52,975 nucleotides of DNA from contig JBGVMW010000171.1 in assembly GCA_045125095.1 (NCBI GenBank), positions 1 to 52,975 on the forward strand. Reading direction: 5' to 3'. The position numbers and the translations under genes are program-made. The notes beneath the pieces are model-generated. The model was given only the letters and a program-made list of their open reading frames with translations. It ran no database searches and was not told the DNA's origin. Of this stretch, positions 8,360 through 16,672 are shown in pieces. Each line of letters opens with the position of its first letter. Within the stretch, counting starts at the first letter, position 1. Source of the stretch: JBGVMW01 sp045125095 (GTDB lineage: Bacteria; Bacillota; Clostridia; Lachnospirales; Lachnospiraceae).

Positions 8360-9334
8360 CTACACCTCCAGATTCTGTGCCAAGTACTGATAACCGAGAG
8401 CATTGGCACGGACATCTGTTACATATCGCACATTTTCTCCGGTACAACTGCCAAAACGCCTCATAACTCCGGCTCCGCCACCGACATACACCACATTAGT
8501 AAAATCAAAGTCTATTTTCAATTCACGAAGCTTGGCTTCCACTTCAAGAGCATATCTTTTCAGCCCTGCATTGATGGTATCCATAATGGATTCCTTATTC
8601 TTGGCAATGGCTTTGGTATCTCCCGTTTCAATCACTTCATTGATGATATACTCCGGCACTTCCTTACCATACTTTGCAATACACTCCTTCTGAATACGGT
8701 CAATGGCAGTAATCAAGCCCTGCTGATAAGTGTGACACTCATCAAGGACGGGAACCTTATTCACCACCGACATAATATCCAGTGTCCACGAACCACAATC
8801 CACCGCTGTCAGTCTGTCCATCCCTTCCATTCGGTTGGCAATCGCCGCATGGCACTGTGCAAATACCCTTATCTTACCAAAATGCACCACATATCGTACA
8901 CCTTCATAGTGAAATGACACTTTGTCATTGGCACGAAGATAATTCTTAAATTCCTTCTTTTCCTTGCCATAAAGGGTAAGCGGAACACCCACCGCAAGAT
9001 TTACCTTAACTACTTTTGCCTCCGTACGTTCTCTTAATTCCTTGGCAATGGCAGCCAGTGTCAGAAGATAATAATTTTCATTCTCTGTCTTGGTCTCCTG
9101 CTTACCCATTCTGCCCTGACCGATAACATATTTTCTGCCTCGAAACTCAAGCAGGTTATCCTTTGTGGCAGGCATGGTCTGCAACTCCGTAATTCCATTC
9201 TCAAAAATGATGCTTGGAGTCTTAATGGAACTCCAGCCATGGTCAATGGCAATCAGAAATTCAGGAATTAATTCCATAAAGTTTCTGCCTTCCATAGTGT
9301 TCAAGTTACTTTCATTTCTCATAATCTCTGTCAT
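8360..9334 (-). CDS. parM: ParM/StbA-like actin-family plasmid segregation ATPase
   Basis: Actin-like ATPase that polymerises to push replicated DNA molecules apart. 324 residues from the ATG at 9334 (MTEIMRNESN), which has AAAGAGG about 5 nt upstream; an upstream TTG-type extension to 9502 crosses a hairpin and is unlikely. Actin-fold motifs: phosphate-1 loop FLIAIDHGWSSIKTPS, phosphate-2 loop LTAVDCGSWTLDIM and adenosine motif NVVYVGGGAGVMRRFG. It is followed by the ParR-like gene as in parMRC systems. A segregation system in an element that now looks integrated suggests that it has, or recently had, a circular replicating stage. Confidence 0.85.
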   Translation of the reverse strand: MTEIMRNESNLNTMEGRNFMELIPEFLIAIDHGWSSIKTPSIIFENGITELQTMPATKDNLLEFRGRKYVIGQGRMGKQETKTENENYYLLTLAAIAKELRERTEAKVVKVNLAVGVPLTLYGKEKKEFKNYLRANDKVSFHYEGVRYVVHFGKIRVFAQCHAAIANRMEGMDRLTAVDCGSWTLDIMSVVNKVPVLDECHTYQQGLITAIDRIQKECIAKYGKEVPEYIINEVIETGDTKAIAKNKESIMDTINAGLKRYALEVEAKLRELKIDFDFTNVVYVGGGAGVMRRFGSCTGENVRYVTDVRANALGYQYLAQNLEV

Positions 9335-9396
9335 AAATACCTCTTTCTCCGGCAATCCGGGTGCCGGTCCCTTGCATAATCTTTTTCCTACTGTAA

Positions 9397-9421
9397 AAGG
9401 TGGCAGCCAAGCCACCACCTT
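9397..9421 (-). terminator. hairpin between tnpV and parM
   Basis: An 11-bp stem (AAGGTGGTGGC with GCTGCCACCTT, two G-U pairs) with a 3-nt loop and a short T stretch on the minus strand, just after the tnpV stop. A second small hairpin, CCGGCA..TGCCGG, lies at 9343-9366 ahead of the parM ribosome binding site. They may terminate the tnpV transcript or form the parC/regulatory region of parMR. Confidence 0.5.
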
Positions 9422-9437
9422 CCATAAAAACAATTCA

Positions 9438-9797
9438 CTAATGATACTGATACACAATATCCATAAGTACGGTTTCTTCTGCCACCATCTTTGCCTGCTC
9501 ACGCAGTTTCCACATTTCTATGGTGGAACCGTGATTTACAAGCGGATGCTTTCTCATATGCTGACTAATCATTACATCCAACATTTCATAAGCTTCCTCA
9601 TTGACCTTATGCGCTGTCCGATTAACACATCCAAGTCTTGTAAGTGTACGAAATCTTCCTTTATGATTTTCCTTCATATAGGATAACCACAGTAGTCCGT
9701 ACTTTCCCACTGCCGATAATTCCATATCAGCAGGGAAAGTCAGTAACGGATACAAAATACCATCCTTTTCTACATAGGGAATATCCATCTTTCCCAT
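9438..9797 (-). CDS. tnpV: TnpV family transposon-encoded protein
   Basis: 119 residues. The pattern DGILYPLLTFP, then VGKYGLLWLSYMKENHKGRF, then EEAYEMLDVMI and a C-terminal AEETVLMDIVYQ matches the TnpV family. These small proteins of unknown function are carried by transposons and conjugative elements of Clostridia and Bacteroidetes. The ATG at 9797 has GAGGAGG about 10 nt upstream. It lies between the lipoprotein gene and parM, all on the same strand, and supports calling this region a mobile element. Confidence 0.7.
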   Translation of the reverse strand: MGKMDIPYVEKDGILYPLLTFPADMELSAVGKYGLLWLSYMKENHKGRFRTLTRLGCVNRTAHKVNEEAYEMLDVMISQHMRKHPLVNHGSTIEMWKLREQAKMVAEETVLMDIVYQYH

Positions 9798-9828
9798 AAA
9801 AAGTCGCCTCCTCTCTCAAAATATTTGC

Positions 9829-10671
9829 CTAACGATAGCAACGGAACTCATAGAACTCTACGCTGTTGCCCTGATAAACTCCGGCACACTCAATGTAAAA
9901 ATACGGTTCTACTTCCAATACCATCATTCCGGCTATGTAATCTGCAATCTCTTCCTCGCTGCAAAGCCTTTCTCCACTAATAGTAGAAGCAAGGTTTAAA
10001 TTCGTTTCCACAAATACAGAATAATAACCGCAACCATCATAAGGATAATACTCCTCGTATTCTTCCTGTGTAATCTTTCCCTCTGCAAGCAATCTGTCCA
10101 GATTTTCGGGAAGTGTTATCATTCCTGCGGCTTTGCACTTCTCCGCCGCAAGCCTCGCCACACGGTCTGCATCATATCCCACATATTCTGCCTGCGGTAT
10201 GTTGAAGGTAATCTCAAACACCGGACTTCCGTCAGCAGGATTTCCTCTGTCATCTGTAGCAGGTGGCGTTTCATCTTCCGTTGCAGGAACTTCCGTGGAT
10301 GTAGCCGGTGGTGTCTGCTCCGGTGTGGTTGGTTGTTGTTCCTCAGGTGATGTGGCAGGCTCAGTAGTAACTGTTTCCGGCTCGCTTGGTACCTCTGTTG
10401 TTAGTGGCTCCGCATCAGCTTCCGTTGTAGTCATATCTGCTGTCGGTTCTTCCGTATTTGAAGCTTCCACATTAGAACTATCTCCACTCTGCTCCTCAAT
10501 CTCAGATGTTTCCGTCTGCTCAGTCCCCACAGATGTATCAGAATCATCTACTGCTACAACATCATCTGAAACAACCACGCTCTCTGTATTATCTTCTGGA
10601 ATACCACCAGAACATCCCAAAACCATCAAAACACTCCATAGCATAAACAATAACCATACTTTCTTTAACAT
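9829..10671 (-). CDS. Thr/Pro/Glu-rich surface lipoprotein of the mobile element
   Basis: 280 residues with a lipoprotein signal peptide (KVWLLFMLWSVLMVLGC, lipobox LMVLGC near residue 20). A low-complexity stalk rich in Thr, Glu, Pro and Ser follows from about 25 to 150. A compact C-terminal domain of about 130 residues (FEITFNIPQAEYVGYDADRV to YEFRCYR) completes it. The stalk would span the cell wall and present the terminal domain. It starts 15 nt after the 53-residue membrane protein gene, with GGGAG as ribosome binding site. Function is not known; entry exclusion or mating contact would suit the context but is only a guess. Confidence 0.7.
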   Translation of the reverse strand: MLKKVWLLFMLWSVLMVLGCSGGIPEDNTESVVVSDDVVAVDDSDTSVGTEQTETSEIEEQSGDSSNVEASNTEEPTADMTTTEADAEPLTTEVPSEPETVTTEPATSPEEQQPTTPEQTPPATSTEVPATEDETPPATDDRGNPADGSPVFEITFNIPQAEYVGYDADRVARLAAEKCKAAGMITLPENLDRLLAEGKITQEEYEEYYPYDGCGYYSVFVETNLNLASTISGERLCSEEEIADYIAGMMVLEVEPYFYIECAGVYQGNSVEFYEFRCYR

Positions 10672-10686
10672 AGAGATCGCTCCCTT

Positions 10687-10848
10687 CTACTGTGGTACTG
10701 CTGCTTTTGCAAAAATCAGAAAGACCCTTGCCACCAGCACAAATAACAACAAAAACAACTTTGCTCCATAAAGAACTGCCTTTAATACAAAAAGCACACT
10801 CTTCAAAAAAAACTTCACTATTGCAATCAAAATGTTTCCTAATCCCAT
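10687..10848 (-). CDS. small membrane protein, 53 residues
   Basis: A short frame starting ATG at 10848, with a perfect AGGAGG ribosome binding site 7 nt upstream, encodes MGLGNILIAIVKFFLKSV and ends KAAVPQ. It is almost entirely hydrophobic with regularly spaced Lys/Arg (K12, K16, K23, K30, R41, K47). This suggests one long or two short transmembrane helices, or an amphipathic membrane-active peptide. It is directly followed (15 nt) by the lipoprotein gene, so they are likely co-expressed. A hairpin lies just in front of its ribosome binding site. No family recognised. Confidence 0.65.
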   Translation of the reverse strand: MGLGNILIAIVKFFLKSVLFVLKAVLYGAKLFLLLFVLVARVFLIFAKAAVPQ

Positions 10849-10865
10849 ACAGGACCTCCTTTTCG

Positions 10866-10904
10866 GGCATTTCCCTTACAAGTGACCAAACTTAAGGAAA
10901 TGCC
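10866..10904 (-). promoter_or_regulatory. hairpin in the leader of the small membrane protein gene
   Basis: GGCATTTCC and GGAAATGCC, extended inward by TTA/TAA with one bulged C, form a 12-bp stem ending 5 nt before the ribosome binding site. There is no T-run on the minus strand (CGAAAAGG follows), so it looks like an mRNA leader structure or a protein binding site rather than a terminator. Confidence 0.45.
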
Positions 10905-10948
10905 ATCACTACTTATTCCAATGCAGCCACGCATCGGAAGGGTAAAAA

Positions 10949-11003
10949 AATACACCATCCTAAACTAACTTCTTATCGAAGTCTAAGCTTAAGATGGTGT
11001 AGT
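10949..11003 (-). terminator. strong terminator upstream of the small membrane protein gene
   Basis: TACACCATC (10951-10959) pairs with GATGGTGTA (10993-11001), with further partial pairing inside. On the minus strand a TTTTTTT run follows at 10944-10950. It isolates the mobile gene cluster from the broken genes at 11147-11984. The rest of 10849-11146 shows no open frame that I can support. Confidence 0.7.
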
Positions 11004-11146
11004 CCACACCCACTCTAGGTTTCATATTCAGTTTTTTTGGTGCCTTTCTCCACCAATTTTACCGTAACTGATTAAAAAGATAAATTTGGACTAACCTCTG
11101 AAACGCCCTATTTATAAGGCTTTCTTAAGCTTGTCACTATTATATC

Positions 11147-11263
11147 TCAATCCCCCGTTTCCCATTTTGATAGCGTCTGTCTTGACACATTAACTTTTTC
11201 TGCCAGTTCCTCCTGAGACAGGTTATTGATTTTTCGCAATTGCAACAAATTCTCACGAAACAT
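11147..11263 (-). pseudogene. truncated XRE-family helix-turn-helix regulator
   Basis: A 38-residue frame, MFRENLLQLRKINNLSQEEL to VSRQTLSKWETGD, is a clear N-terminal XRE/HTH_3 domain. In the family the domain continues with a motif such as SLPDI and further helices; here a stop codon follows GD at once. It lacks most of helices 4-5 and any effector domain. It overlaps the end of the acyltransferase remnant by 11 nt. Probably a broken gene left at the edge of the island, though a very short DNA-binding peptide cannot be excluded. Confidence 0.6.
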
Positions 11264-11984
11264 GCTTTCTCTCCTTCTTTTTTATACCAAGTACACACCA
11301 GCGAATCAATGGAATCCTTACTATTATCTCATACAAAAGATAGCCTCCTGCAAAGGATGCTACTCCTGCTATCAGATAAGATGGCAAGGCTGATACCTGC
11401 ATTTTATGCATGTAGTAAGCCACTGCTGCCAACGGCAGATAATGAAACACATACAAACCAAAGCTCTTCTTAGACATCCATGTAGTAAATGACGTTGCAA
11501 CGTCTCCCCATTTTTTCACCACTGCAAATATAGCCAAAATAGCTATCCAGCCATAAGCAACCGAAAACGGACTATTCACAACCGGTTCCATTGCATAGTT
11601 TTGTCCAAAATAATAATACACATATCCACATCCTAAAACAACTGCTACAACAGAAAGGATATGCCAGTATTTTGTTAATTTTTCTATCACAGAATCATGA
11701 GCAAACACAAAATAACCGAGCAAAAAGCTTACCCCATATATACCAAATCGATACACGACAATAACCGGCGTGTTCAATATCTGAGCAGCCCCCCATACCA
11801 AAATCCCCAAAGCAATTAGAATCACCGGATTTGCTTTATTACAAATCTTATATAGCCTTCCCTTTTCAAATTTGCGGATAAATACAAGCCCAAGAGAAAA
11901 TAACCATAATAGCTGGATATACCAAAGCACACCTGTACCGGACACTGACATGATAAGATACATAAAAAACTTCGGCACATTCAT
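11253..11984 (-). pseudogene. acyltransferase family 3 membrane protein, N-terminally truncated
   Basis: 243 residues with about seven membrane segments, ending in KKKERKHVS. It matches the C-terminal two thirds of integral membrane acyltransferases of the OatA/Acyl_transf_3 type (WYIQLLWLFSLGLVFIRKF, SFGLYVFHYLPLAAVAYY). Family members are usually about 330-380 residues, and the first segments holding the catalytic His are absent. In frame upstream of the first ATG there is a stop codon after only six codons (SNGFAS), with no space for a 5' part before comEC at 12046. I read it as a remnant produced by a deletion or insertion at the island boundary. Confidence 0.6.
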
Positions 11985-12045
11985 GCTGGCAAAGCCATTG
12001 CTTCACCTTAAATATCGTCACATCTTCATAAAAAATGAACACAAG

Positions 12046-14253
12046 TTACTCCCGAAAAAACACATTCACCTCCAATTTCCCATCCTTCACCATAATCGTA
12101 ACTGCTCCGGTCTCCTGGGTATTATACACACGACATCCCGCCTGTTCTAACGTGGAAAGAGTTTCTTCTGCCGGATGTCCATACGAGTTGTCCACACCAC
12201 AAGAAATAAGCGCAATGGTTGGCACAATCTTCTCCACAAACATCTCATTGGTTGCCGACTTCGAGCCATGATGTCCCACCTTCAATACTGTTGTAGGCGC
12301 ACATAATTTCTTTTCTAATAAGTACTCCTCTGCCTGTGTTCCTGCGTCACCGGTAAACAGCATCGAAAAACTTCCCACTTCATACCGCCAGATAAGAGAA
12401 CCTTCATTCTTATCCTCCACGGTTCTCTGTTTTGGATAAAGACAGGTAAATGTCCCTTCTCCCTGTTGTAATGCCATCCCTTGTCTACCATATATCACTT
12501 TGACACCTTTTGCCACTGCAGCATTTTGAAGCGCCCATCCATTTTCGTCATTCTCTGCCGGCTCCGGAAAGATCAAGCATTCTATCTTAATCTTCCCCTC
12601 CTGTAGCAACCACAAAATTCCATTCATATGATCACTATCCGTATGACTGACAATCACATAATCTAACTGCCAGACTCCTTCTGACTGCAAATACGGCTCT
12701 ATCCGATATTTTCCAACCTGACTGATATCACTGCTTCCACCATCTATCAAGACAGCCGTATTACCGGAACGAACCAGAAAACAATCCCCCTGTCCCACAT
12801 CCACCATCGTAATTTGTGTTGACTGAAAGGGTGCATATAGCAGAATAACAGGCAACAATCCGCACAGTATTACACATATTCCTCGCACCACTCCACACCT
12901 AGTTGGGCGATTTCTTTTCTTTTTTTCCTTTCCTTTTCTTCCATATTTGTACAAAAGAAAGGTAAGCAGTACCAACACGCCATAATACAAAGCAATCCGC
13001 TCCCCCGCTGGTTTATGAAATTTAAGAACCGTACATGGAAGATAGGAGAATACACTACATATCAGCTCATAAAATTTTAGTATCAAATAAGCCAGCCACG
13101 CCGCAACATTATCCACAAACGCAATACCGCCCCATAAAGATATTATCATTCCACTTGTAGCCAGCAGACTTACCATGGGTAAAATAAACAAGTTAATAAT
13201 CATACCATACAACGGATAGCAGTAATAACAAGACAGCAGTATCGGAAACGTGGCAAGTTGAATAGAAAAGCTTCCTGCCAGATTCTTTATACTTTTTTTC
13301 TTTAACTCAAATACTTGCTCCATTACCGGTTCCACAGCCGCCAGTGCAATCACGGCACCAAAAGATAACTGAAAACCGGAATGATATAGATACAACGGCT
13401 GTTTTAACAAAATCAAAATAGCTGACAATGATATAGCTGACAGCATATCATAAGTACGTCCCAACACCTCTGCCCCCAGCATGACCCCAAACATAATCAC
13501 CGCCCTGACGGTAGATATTCCAAATCCAGTAATCATGCCGTACAAAAATAGAATTACAAAGCCCGACAACGCCGATGGAACATATTTTCCAATACATTTT
13601 CGCAAAAGCTTATACACTGCCATGCCTATTAATGATACATGAAGTCCTGAAATACTCAAAATATGCAGTATTCCACCATTTTGATACAATTCCTTTACCT
13701 CATCCTCTAACCCGCTTTTATCGCCCCACAGCATAGCAGTCAGAATGCCAGACTCCTTTTCCGGGAGATAATAGTAAATATTTTCCTTATACTGTTCCCT
13801 CAGACGGCAAAGATACTCTGCGAATCCCGGTTCCCCATACAAATATTCCACAGTATCACCCTGCATGCGGTAATCTATCCCCATAGTCCGATAATAAAGC
13901 GCACTATTAAATTGTCCTTTATTTCTTGGAATTTCTAATTGATAAATCGTTCCCCGAACGGTCACGGTACTGCCGATTGGGCAGATGTCTTCATTTTCTA
14001 TCGTTACTACTATCTGTATATCTGATGGTATTTCTTTTTCACTGTTCCATACCAGATCGCACAAATAATAGAACTGTTTGTCATTCTTTGTTTCACGGTT
14101 ATATATATAACCTGTCACTTCCGCTTTTTCTTTATTATCAAACAGCAGGTAGCGTTCGGGAACGTTTTTTCCCGGTATCGCCTCCTGCCATGTACACAAA
14201 AACAAGATTCCTGTCAGAAAAAGTGCAAGGACACATAATGGTCTTTTTTTCAA
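12046..14253 (-). CDS. comEC: ComEC/Rec2 DNA internalization protein
   Basis: Membrane channel for uptake of single-stranded DNA in natural transformation. About 735 residues from a TTG at 14253 preceded by GTGAGG; the frame stays open to a TTG at 14283. It begins 1 nt after the stop of the GerMN gene, suggesting coupling. Order: an N-terminal DUF4131/OB-like part with a membrane segment (about 5-170), then the Competence domain of many membrane helices (about 180-450, with ILHILSISGLHVSLIGMAVY). A C-terminal metallo-beta-lactamase-like domain follows (MVDVGQGDCFLV, VSHTDSDHMNG, FTGDAG, KVGHHGS). All metal-binding motifs are present, so the gene looks intact. comEA lies four genes upstream in the same direction. 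Confidence 0.93.
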   Translation of the reverse strand: MKKRPLCVLALFLTGILFLCTWQEAIPGKNVPERYLLFDNKEKAEVTGYIYNRETKNDKQFYYLCDLVWNSEKEIPSDIQIVVTIENEDICPIGSTVTVRGTIYQLEIPRNKGQFNSALYYRTMGIDYRMQGDTVEYLYGEPGFAEYLCRLREQYKENIYYYLPEKESGILTAMLWGDKSGLEDEVKELYQNGGILHILSISGLHVSLIGMAVYKLLRKCIGKYVPSALSGFVILFLYGMITGFGISTVRAVIMFGVMLGAEVLGRTYDMLSAISLSAILILLKQPLYLYHSGFQLSFGAVIALAAVEPVMEQVFELKKKSIKNLAGSFSIQLATFPILLSCYYCYPLYGMIINLFILPMVSLLATSGMIISLWGGIAFVDNVAAWLAYLILKFYELICSVFSYLPCTVLKFHKPAGERIALYYGVLVLLTFLLYKYGRKGKEKKKRNRPTRCGVVRGICVILCGLLPVILLYAPFQSTQITMVDVGQGDCFLVRSGNTAVLIDGGSSDISQVGKYRIEPYLQSEGVWQLDYVIVSHTDSDHMNGILWLLQEGKIKIECLIFPEPAENDENGWALQNAAVAKGVKVIYGRQGMALQQGEGTFTCLYPKQRTVEDKNEGSLIWRYEVGSFSMLFTGDAGTQAEEYLLEKKLCAPTTVLKVGHHGSKSATNEMFVEKIVPTIALISCGVDNSYGHPAEETLSTLEQAGCRVYNTQETGAVTIMVKDGKLEVNVFFRE

Positions 14254-14254
14254 A

Positions 14255-15193
14255 TTATTTTTCCTCACTCTTACTCTCAACAATATCCAGATTACGAATA
14301 AGCGGTGTTGATAAATCTATTTCGTTACGATATTTCAAATTGGAATCTCCATTAATGGAAATTTGCACATTATTTACCGAATTTAACTCTACCAGGGAAT
14401 TGACAATAGAATACACAATTATGTCTTCTTTTACTTCTAATCCCTGTTGTAAAAATCCATCGTTCAGATTCACATAACAGGTTCCGTTTTTCACAGTCAC
14501 ACTGATTACTTTCGTTTCTGATGGTATCGTAGGATACGTTTTTATCTCTCCGGCATCCTCACCGGATGGTCCGGACAACAATTGCTCTACCACCAGCTTT
14601 TCTAAAGAGACATTTGTGTTATATGTCAACTCCCTTATAACAGGAATCAATTTATCTCCACTACCATTCGTAAAATACAGAACAACCTCAGTGGTCTGGT
14701 ATGCTTTTCGCTCACCATCTTCATTTTCCACAAAACTTTCTGCATTCATAATGCCTACTGTTCTTCCACTGCTGTTTACCAAGGGTTGCTCATTCACATA
14801 AAATGAGATACCCTCCACCCCCGGAATCTGCAAAAGTGTTTTCACAACAGCAGAGCGGCACAATACCTCTGTTGCAGTATCCATATTGGAATATGCATCA
14901 TTAAAATAACACTGAAGCTGCTTTTCGACAATCCTATAATTTACTAATTCCACATCCTCAGGTACTGCAGCTGCCCCACCATGTGGCGTTACTTTCAACT
15001 CTTTAAAACATGCCTCAATCAGCTTATCCGATTCAAAATCTGAAATATCGTACTCTCTGGATTCTAACACAGTCTTATCTCTATCCAGATAGTAAATTAC
15101 AAATCCGTCTTTCTCTCCAGCCTCCTCGCCACCAGAGCATCCGGTGATGGCAAGGCAACAGATGCACAACAGCATCATAATATATCGCTTCAT
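14255..15193 (-). CDS. GerMN-domain lipoprotein
   Basis: 312 residues with a lipoprotein signal (MLLCICCLAITGC, lipobox near residue 19). Two GerMN domains follow, about 55-155 (YRIVEKQLQCYFNDAYSNMD) and 185-290 (VVEQLLSGPSGEDAGE, TCYVNLNDGFLQQG). GerM proteins act in sporulation and germination in Bacillus. GerMN domains also occur in actinobacterial LpqB, which works with the MtrA/MtrB two-component system. Here the gene sits 20 nt after the sensor kinase gene, the same regulator-kinase-lipoprotein order. The product is therefore likely to be an extracytoplasmic partner of the kinase. The ATG at 15193 has GGAGG 8 nt upstream. Confidence 0.85.
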   Translation of the reverse strand: MKRYIMMLLCICCLAITGCSGGEEAGEKDGFVIYYLDRDKTVLESREYDISDFESDKLIEACFKELKVTPHGGAAAVPEDVELVNYRIVEKQLQCYFNDAYSNMDTATEVLCRSAVVKTLLQIPGVEGISFYVNEQPLVNSSGRTVGIMNAESFVENEDGERKAYQTTEVVLYFTNGSGDKLIPVIRELTYNTNVSLEKLVVEQLLSGPSGEDAGEIKTYPTIPSETKVISVTVKNGTCYVNLNDGFLQQGLEVKEDIIVYSIVNSLVELNSVNNVQISINGDSNLKYRNEIDLSTPLIRNLDIVESKSEEK

Positions 15194-15212
15194 AGGGATC
15201 CTCCATTCTAAA

Positions 15213-16661
15213 TTAATTCACCACATAGGTAAGAGGTATACGAACAGTAAATGTTGTTCCTTCCCCTTCTACACTATCCACCTTAACGGCACCACGATGC
15301 ATTAATATAGCACTTCTTGTAATTGCAAGTCCTAAACCGGTACCACCAATTTCCCTGGAATGAGACTTATCCACCCGATAGAAACGCTCAAAAATTCTAT
15401 CCACAGAATCCTCGGGGATACCCATTCCAGAATCCTGTACTTTCACATAAAAATATTTATGATCTGCATTCAGTGACACGTGAACCCATCCATTTTCAAT
15501 ATTGTATTTGATTGCATTTTCCACCAGATTATTAAACGCCAGGGATAACTTTACTTCATCCACCTCCGCTGTTACATTGCGAAAACTTTCAAACAATACT
15601 TCAATGTTACGTTGCTTTGCAATCGGACGCAGACGTTTTAATATCTTCTCGATCATCTCATTGATATCTAACACATTCACATTTAAAGCAGCTGATGTCT
15701 TGTCCATCTTAACAAGTGATAGCAAATCTGTTACAATCTGGTTTTCTCTGTCAATTTCCTGCACAATGTCTGTAAGGAATTCCTTATACAATTCCGCCGG
15801 CACCTCTTCTTGCATCAACAACGAATCTGCCAATACTTTCATAGAGGTAATTGGTGTTTTTAATTCATGGGATACATTCGATACAAATTCTTCTCTGGAC
15901 TGGTCTAAGGTGCGCATTTTACGAAGCAAACGGTTAAAAGCTTCCGCAATCTGCTCAGTTTCCTCATACTCTGGTGCAGATAACTCGTTGTCTAAAATGC
16001 CTTCCTCCCAAGTGTCCAATGTTGTCCCGATTTTTGTAACCGGACGTACCAGATAATGCACAAGACCAATGGAAACACCAAGGATAATTAATAAAATTAC
16101 CACAACTAGTACATGCACTTTATTAGAAAGTGTCTCTAAAGTTGTCGTAATCTCATCTGTAGATACCGTAAGTACAATCACGCCAAGAATTTCTTTATTT
16201 CCTGCAATATTTTCTTTCATAATCGGAACAGTCATCTCAATATAGGAATTGTCTGCATCATAATCAGAAACAGTTTCTCCCCGAAAACAACGTATCACAT
16301 TTTTAGCAATACTTGTCTTTCCTTCCTCTAATCCATAGGTATCTTTTATAACACAGTAGCTTTTATCAACAATCACAACACGTCCATTGTAAGAAGCAGA
16401 TATTTGCTCCAACTCATTATCTACAATTTCGGAATCCTGACTCTTCAGGTAATCATTGCTGAGTATCAAATTTGATATCACGTTGCACTGAGCCTGCAAA
16501 TCAATAGTCTTAGCTGATACTGCTTGACTTTCATAGCTATGTAACAATACCATTCCCATAATGATGCTTGGTAGTATGCCTACTAAAACTAGTATTACTG
16601 CTATGCGGACTTTAAAACTACGCAATGGTTTACATTTTATTTTTTTTCCATGAAAAAACAA
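15213..16661 (-). CDS. sensor histidine kinase (WalK/VicK/PhoR type)
   Basis: Membrane histidine kinase, about 482 residues from a TTG at 16661 chosen because AGGAGG lies about 7 nt upstream. Membrane segments at about 20-40 and 183-203 flank an extracellular sensor domain of about 140 residues. HAMP follows (about 205-255), then HisKA with SHELKTPITSMK (phosphorylated His about 265) and HATPase_c (NNLVENAIKY, GMGIPEDSVDRIFERFYR, GTGLGLAI). It starts 11 nt after the response regulator gene, forming a cognate pair. Likely role: envelope or cell-wall related signalling, inferred from the family and the adjoining GerMN lipoprotein. Confidence 0.92.
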   Translation of the reverse strand: MFFHGKKIKCKPLRSFKVRIAVILVLVGILPSIIMGMVLLHSYESQAVSAKTIDLQAQCNVISNLILSNDYLKSQDSEIVDNELEQISASYNGRVVIVDKSYCVIKDTYGLEEGKTSIAKNVIRCFRGETVSDYDADNSYIEMTVPIMKENIAGNKEILGVIVLTVSTDEITTTLETLSNKVHVLVVVILLIILGVSIGLVHYLVRPVTKIGTTLDTWEEGILDNELSAPEYEETEQIAEAFNRLLRKMRTLDQSREEFVSNVSHELKTPITSMKVLADSLLMQEEVPAELYKEFLTDIVQEIDRENQIVTDLLSLVKMDKTSAALNVNVLDINEMIEKILKRLRPIAKQRNIEVLFESFRNVTAEVDEVKLSLAFNNLVENAIKYNIENGWVHVSLNADHKYFYVKVQDSGMGIPEDSVDRIFERFYRVDKSHSREIGGTGLGLAITRSAILMHRGAVKVDSVEGEGTTFTVRIPLTYVVN

Positions 16662-16672
16662 GGTCACCCCTC

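Noticed and set aside
10133..10771. 212-codon plus-strand frame rich in Ser/Val/Thr
   Set aside because: It is the antisense of the low-complexity Thr/Pro-rich lipoprotein stalk; such repeats leave long open antisense frames.
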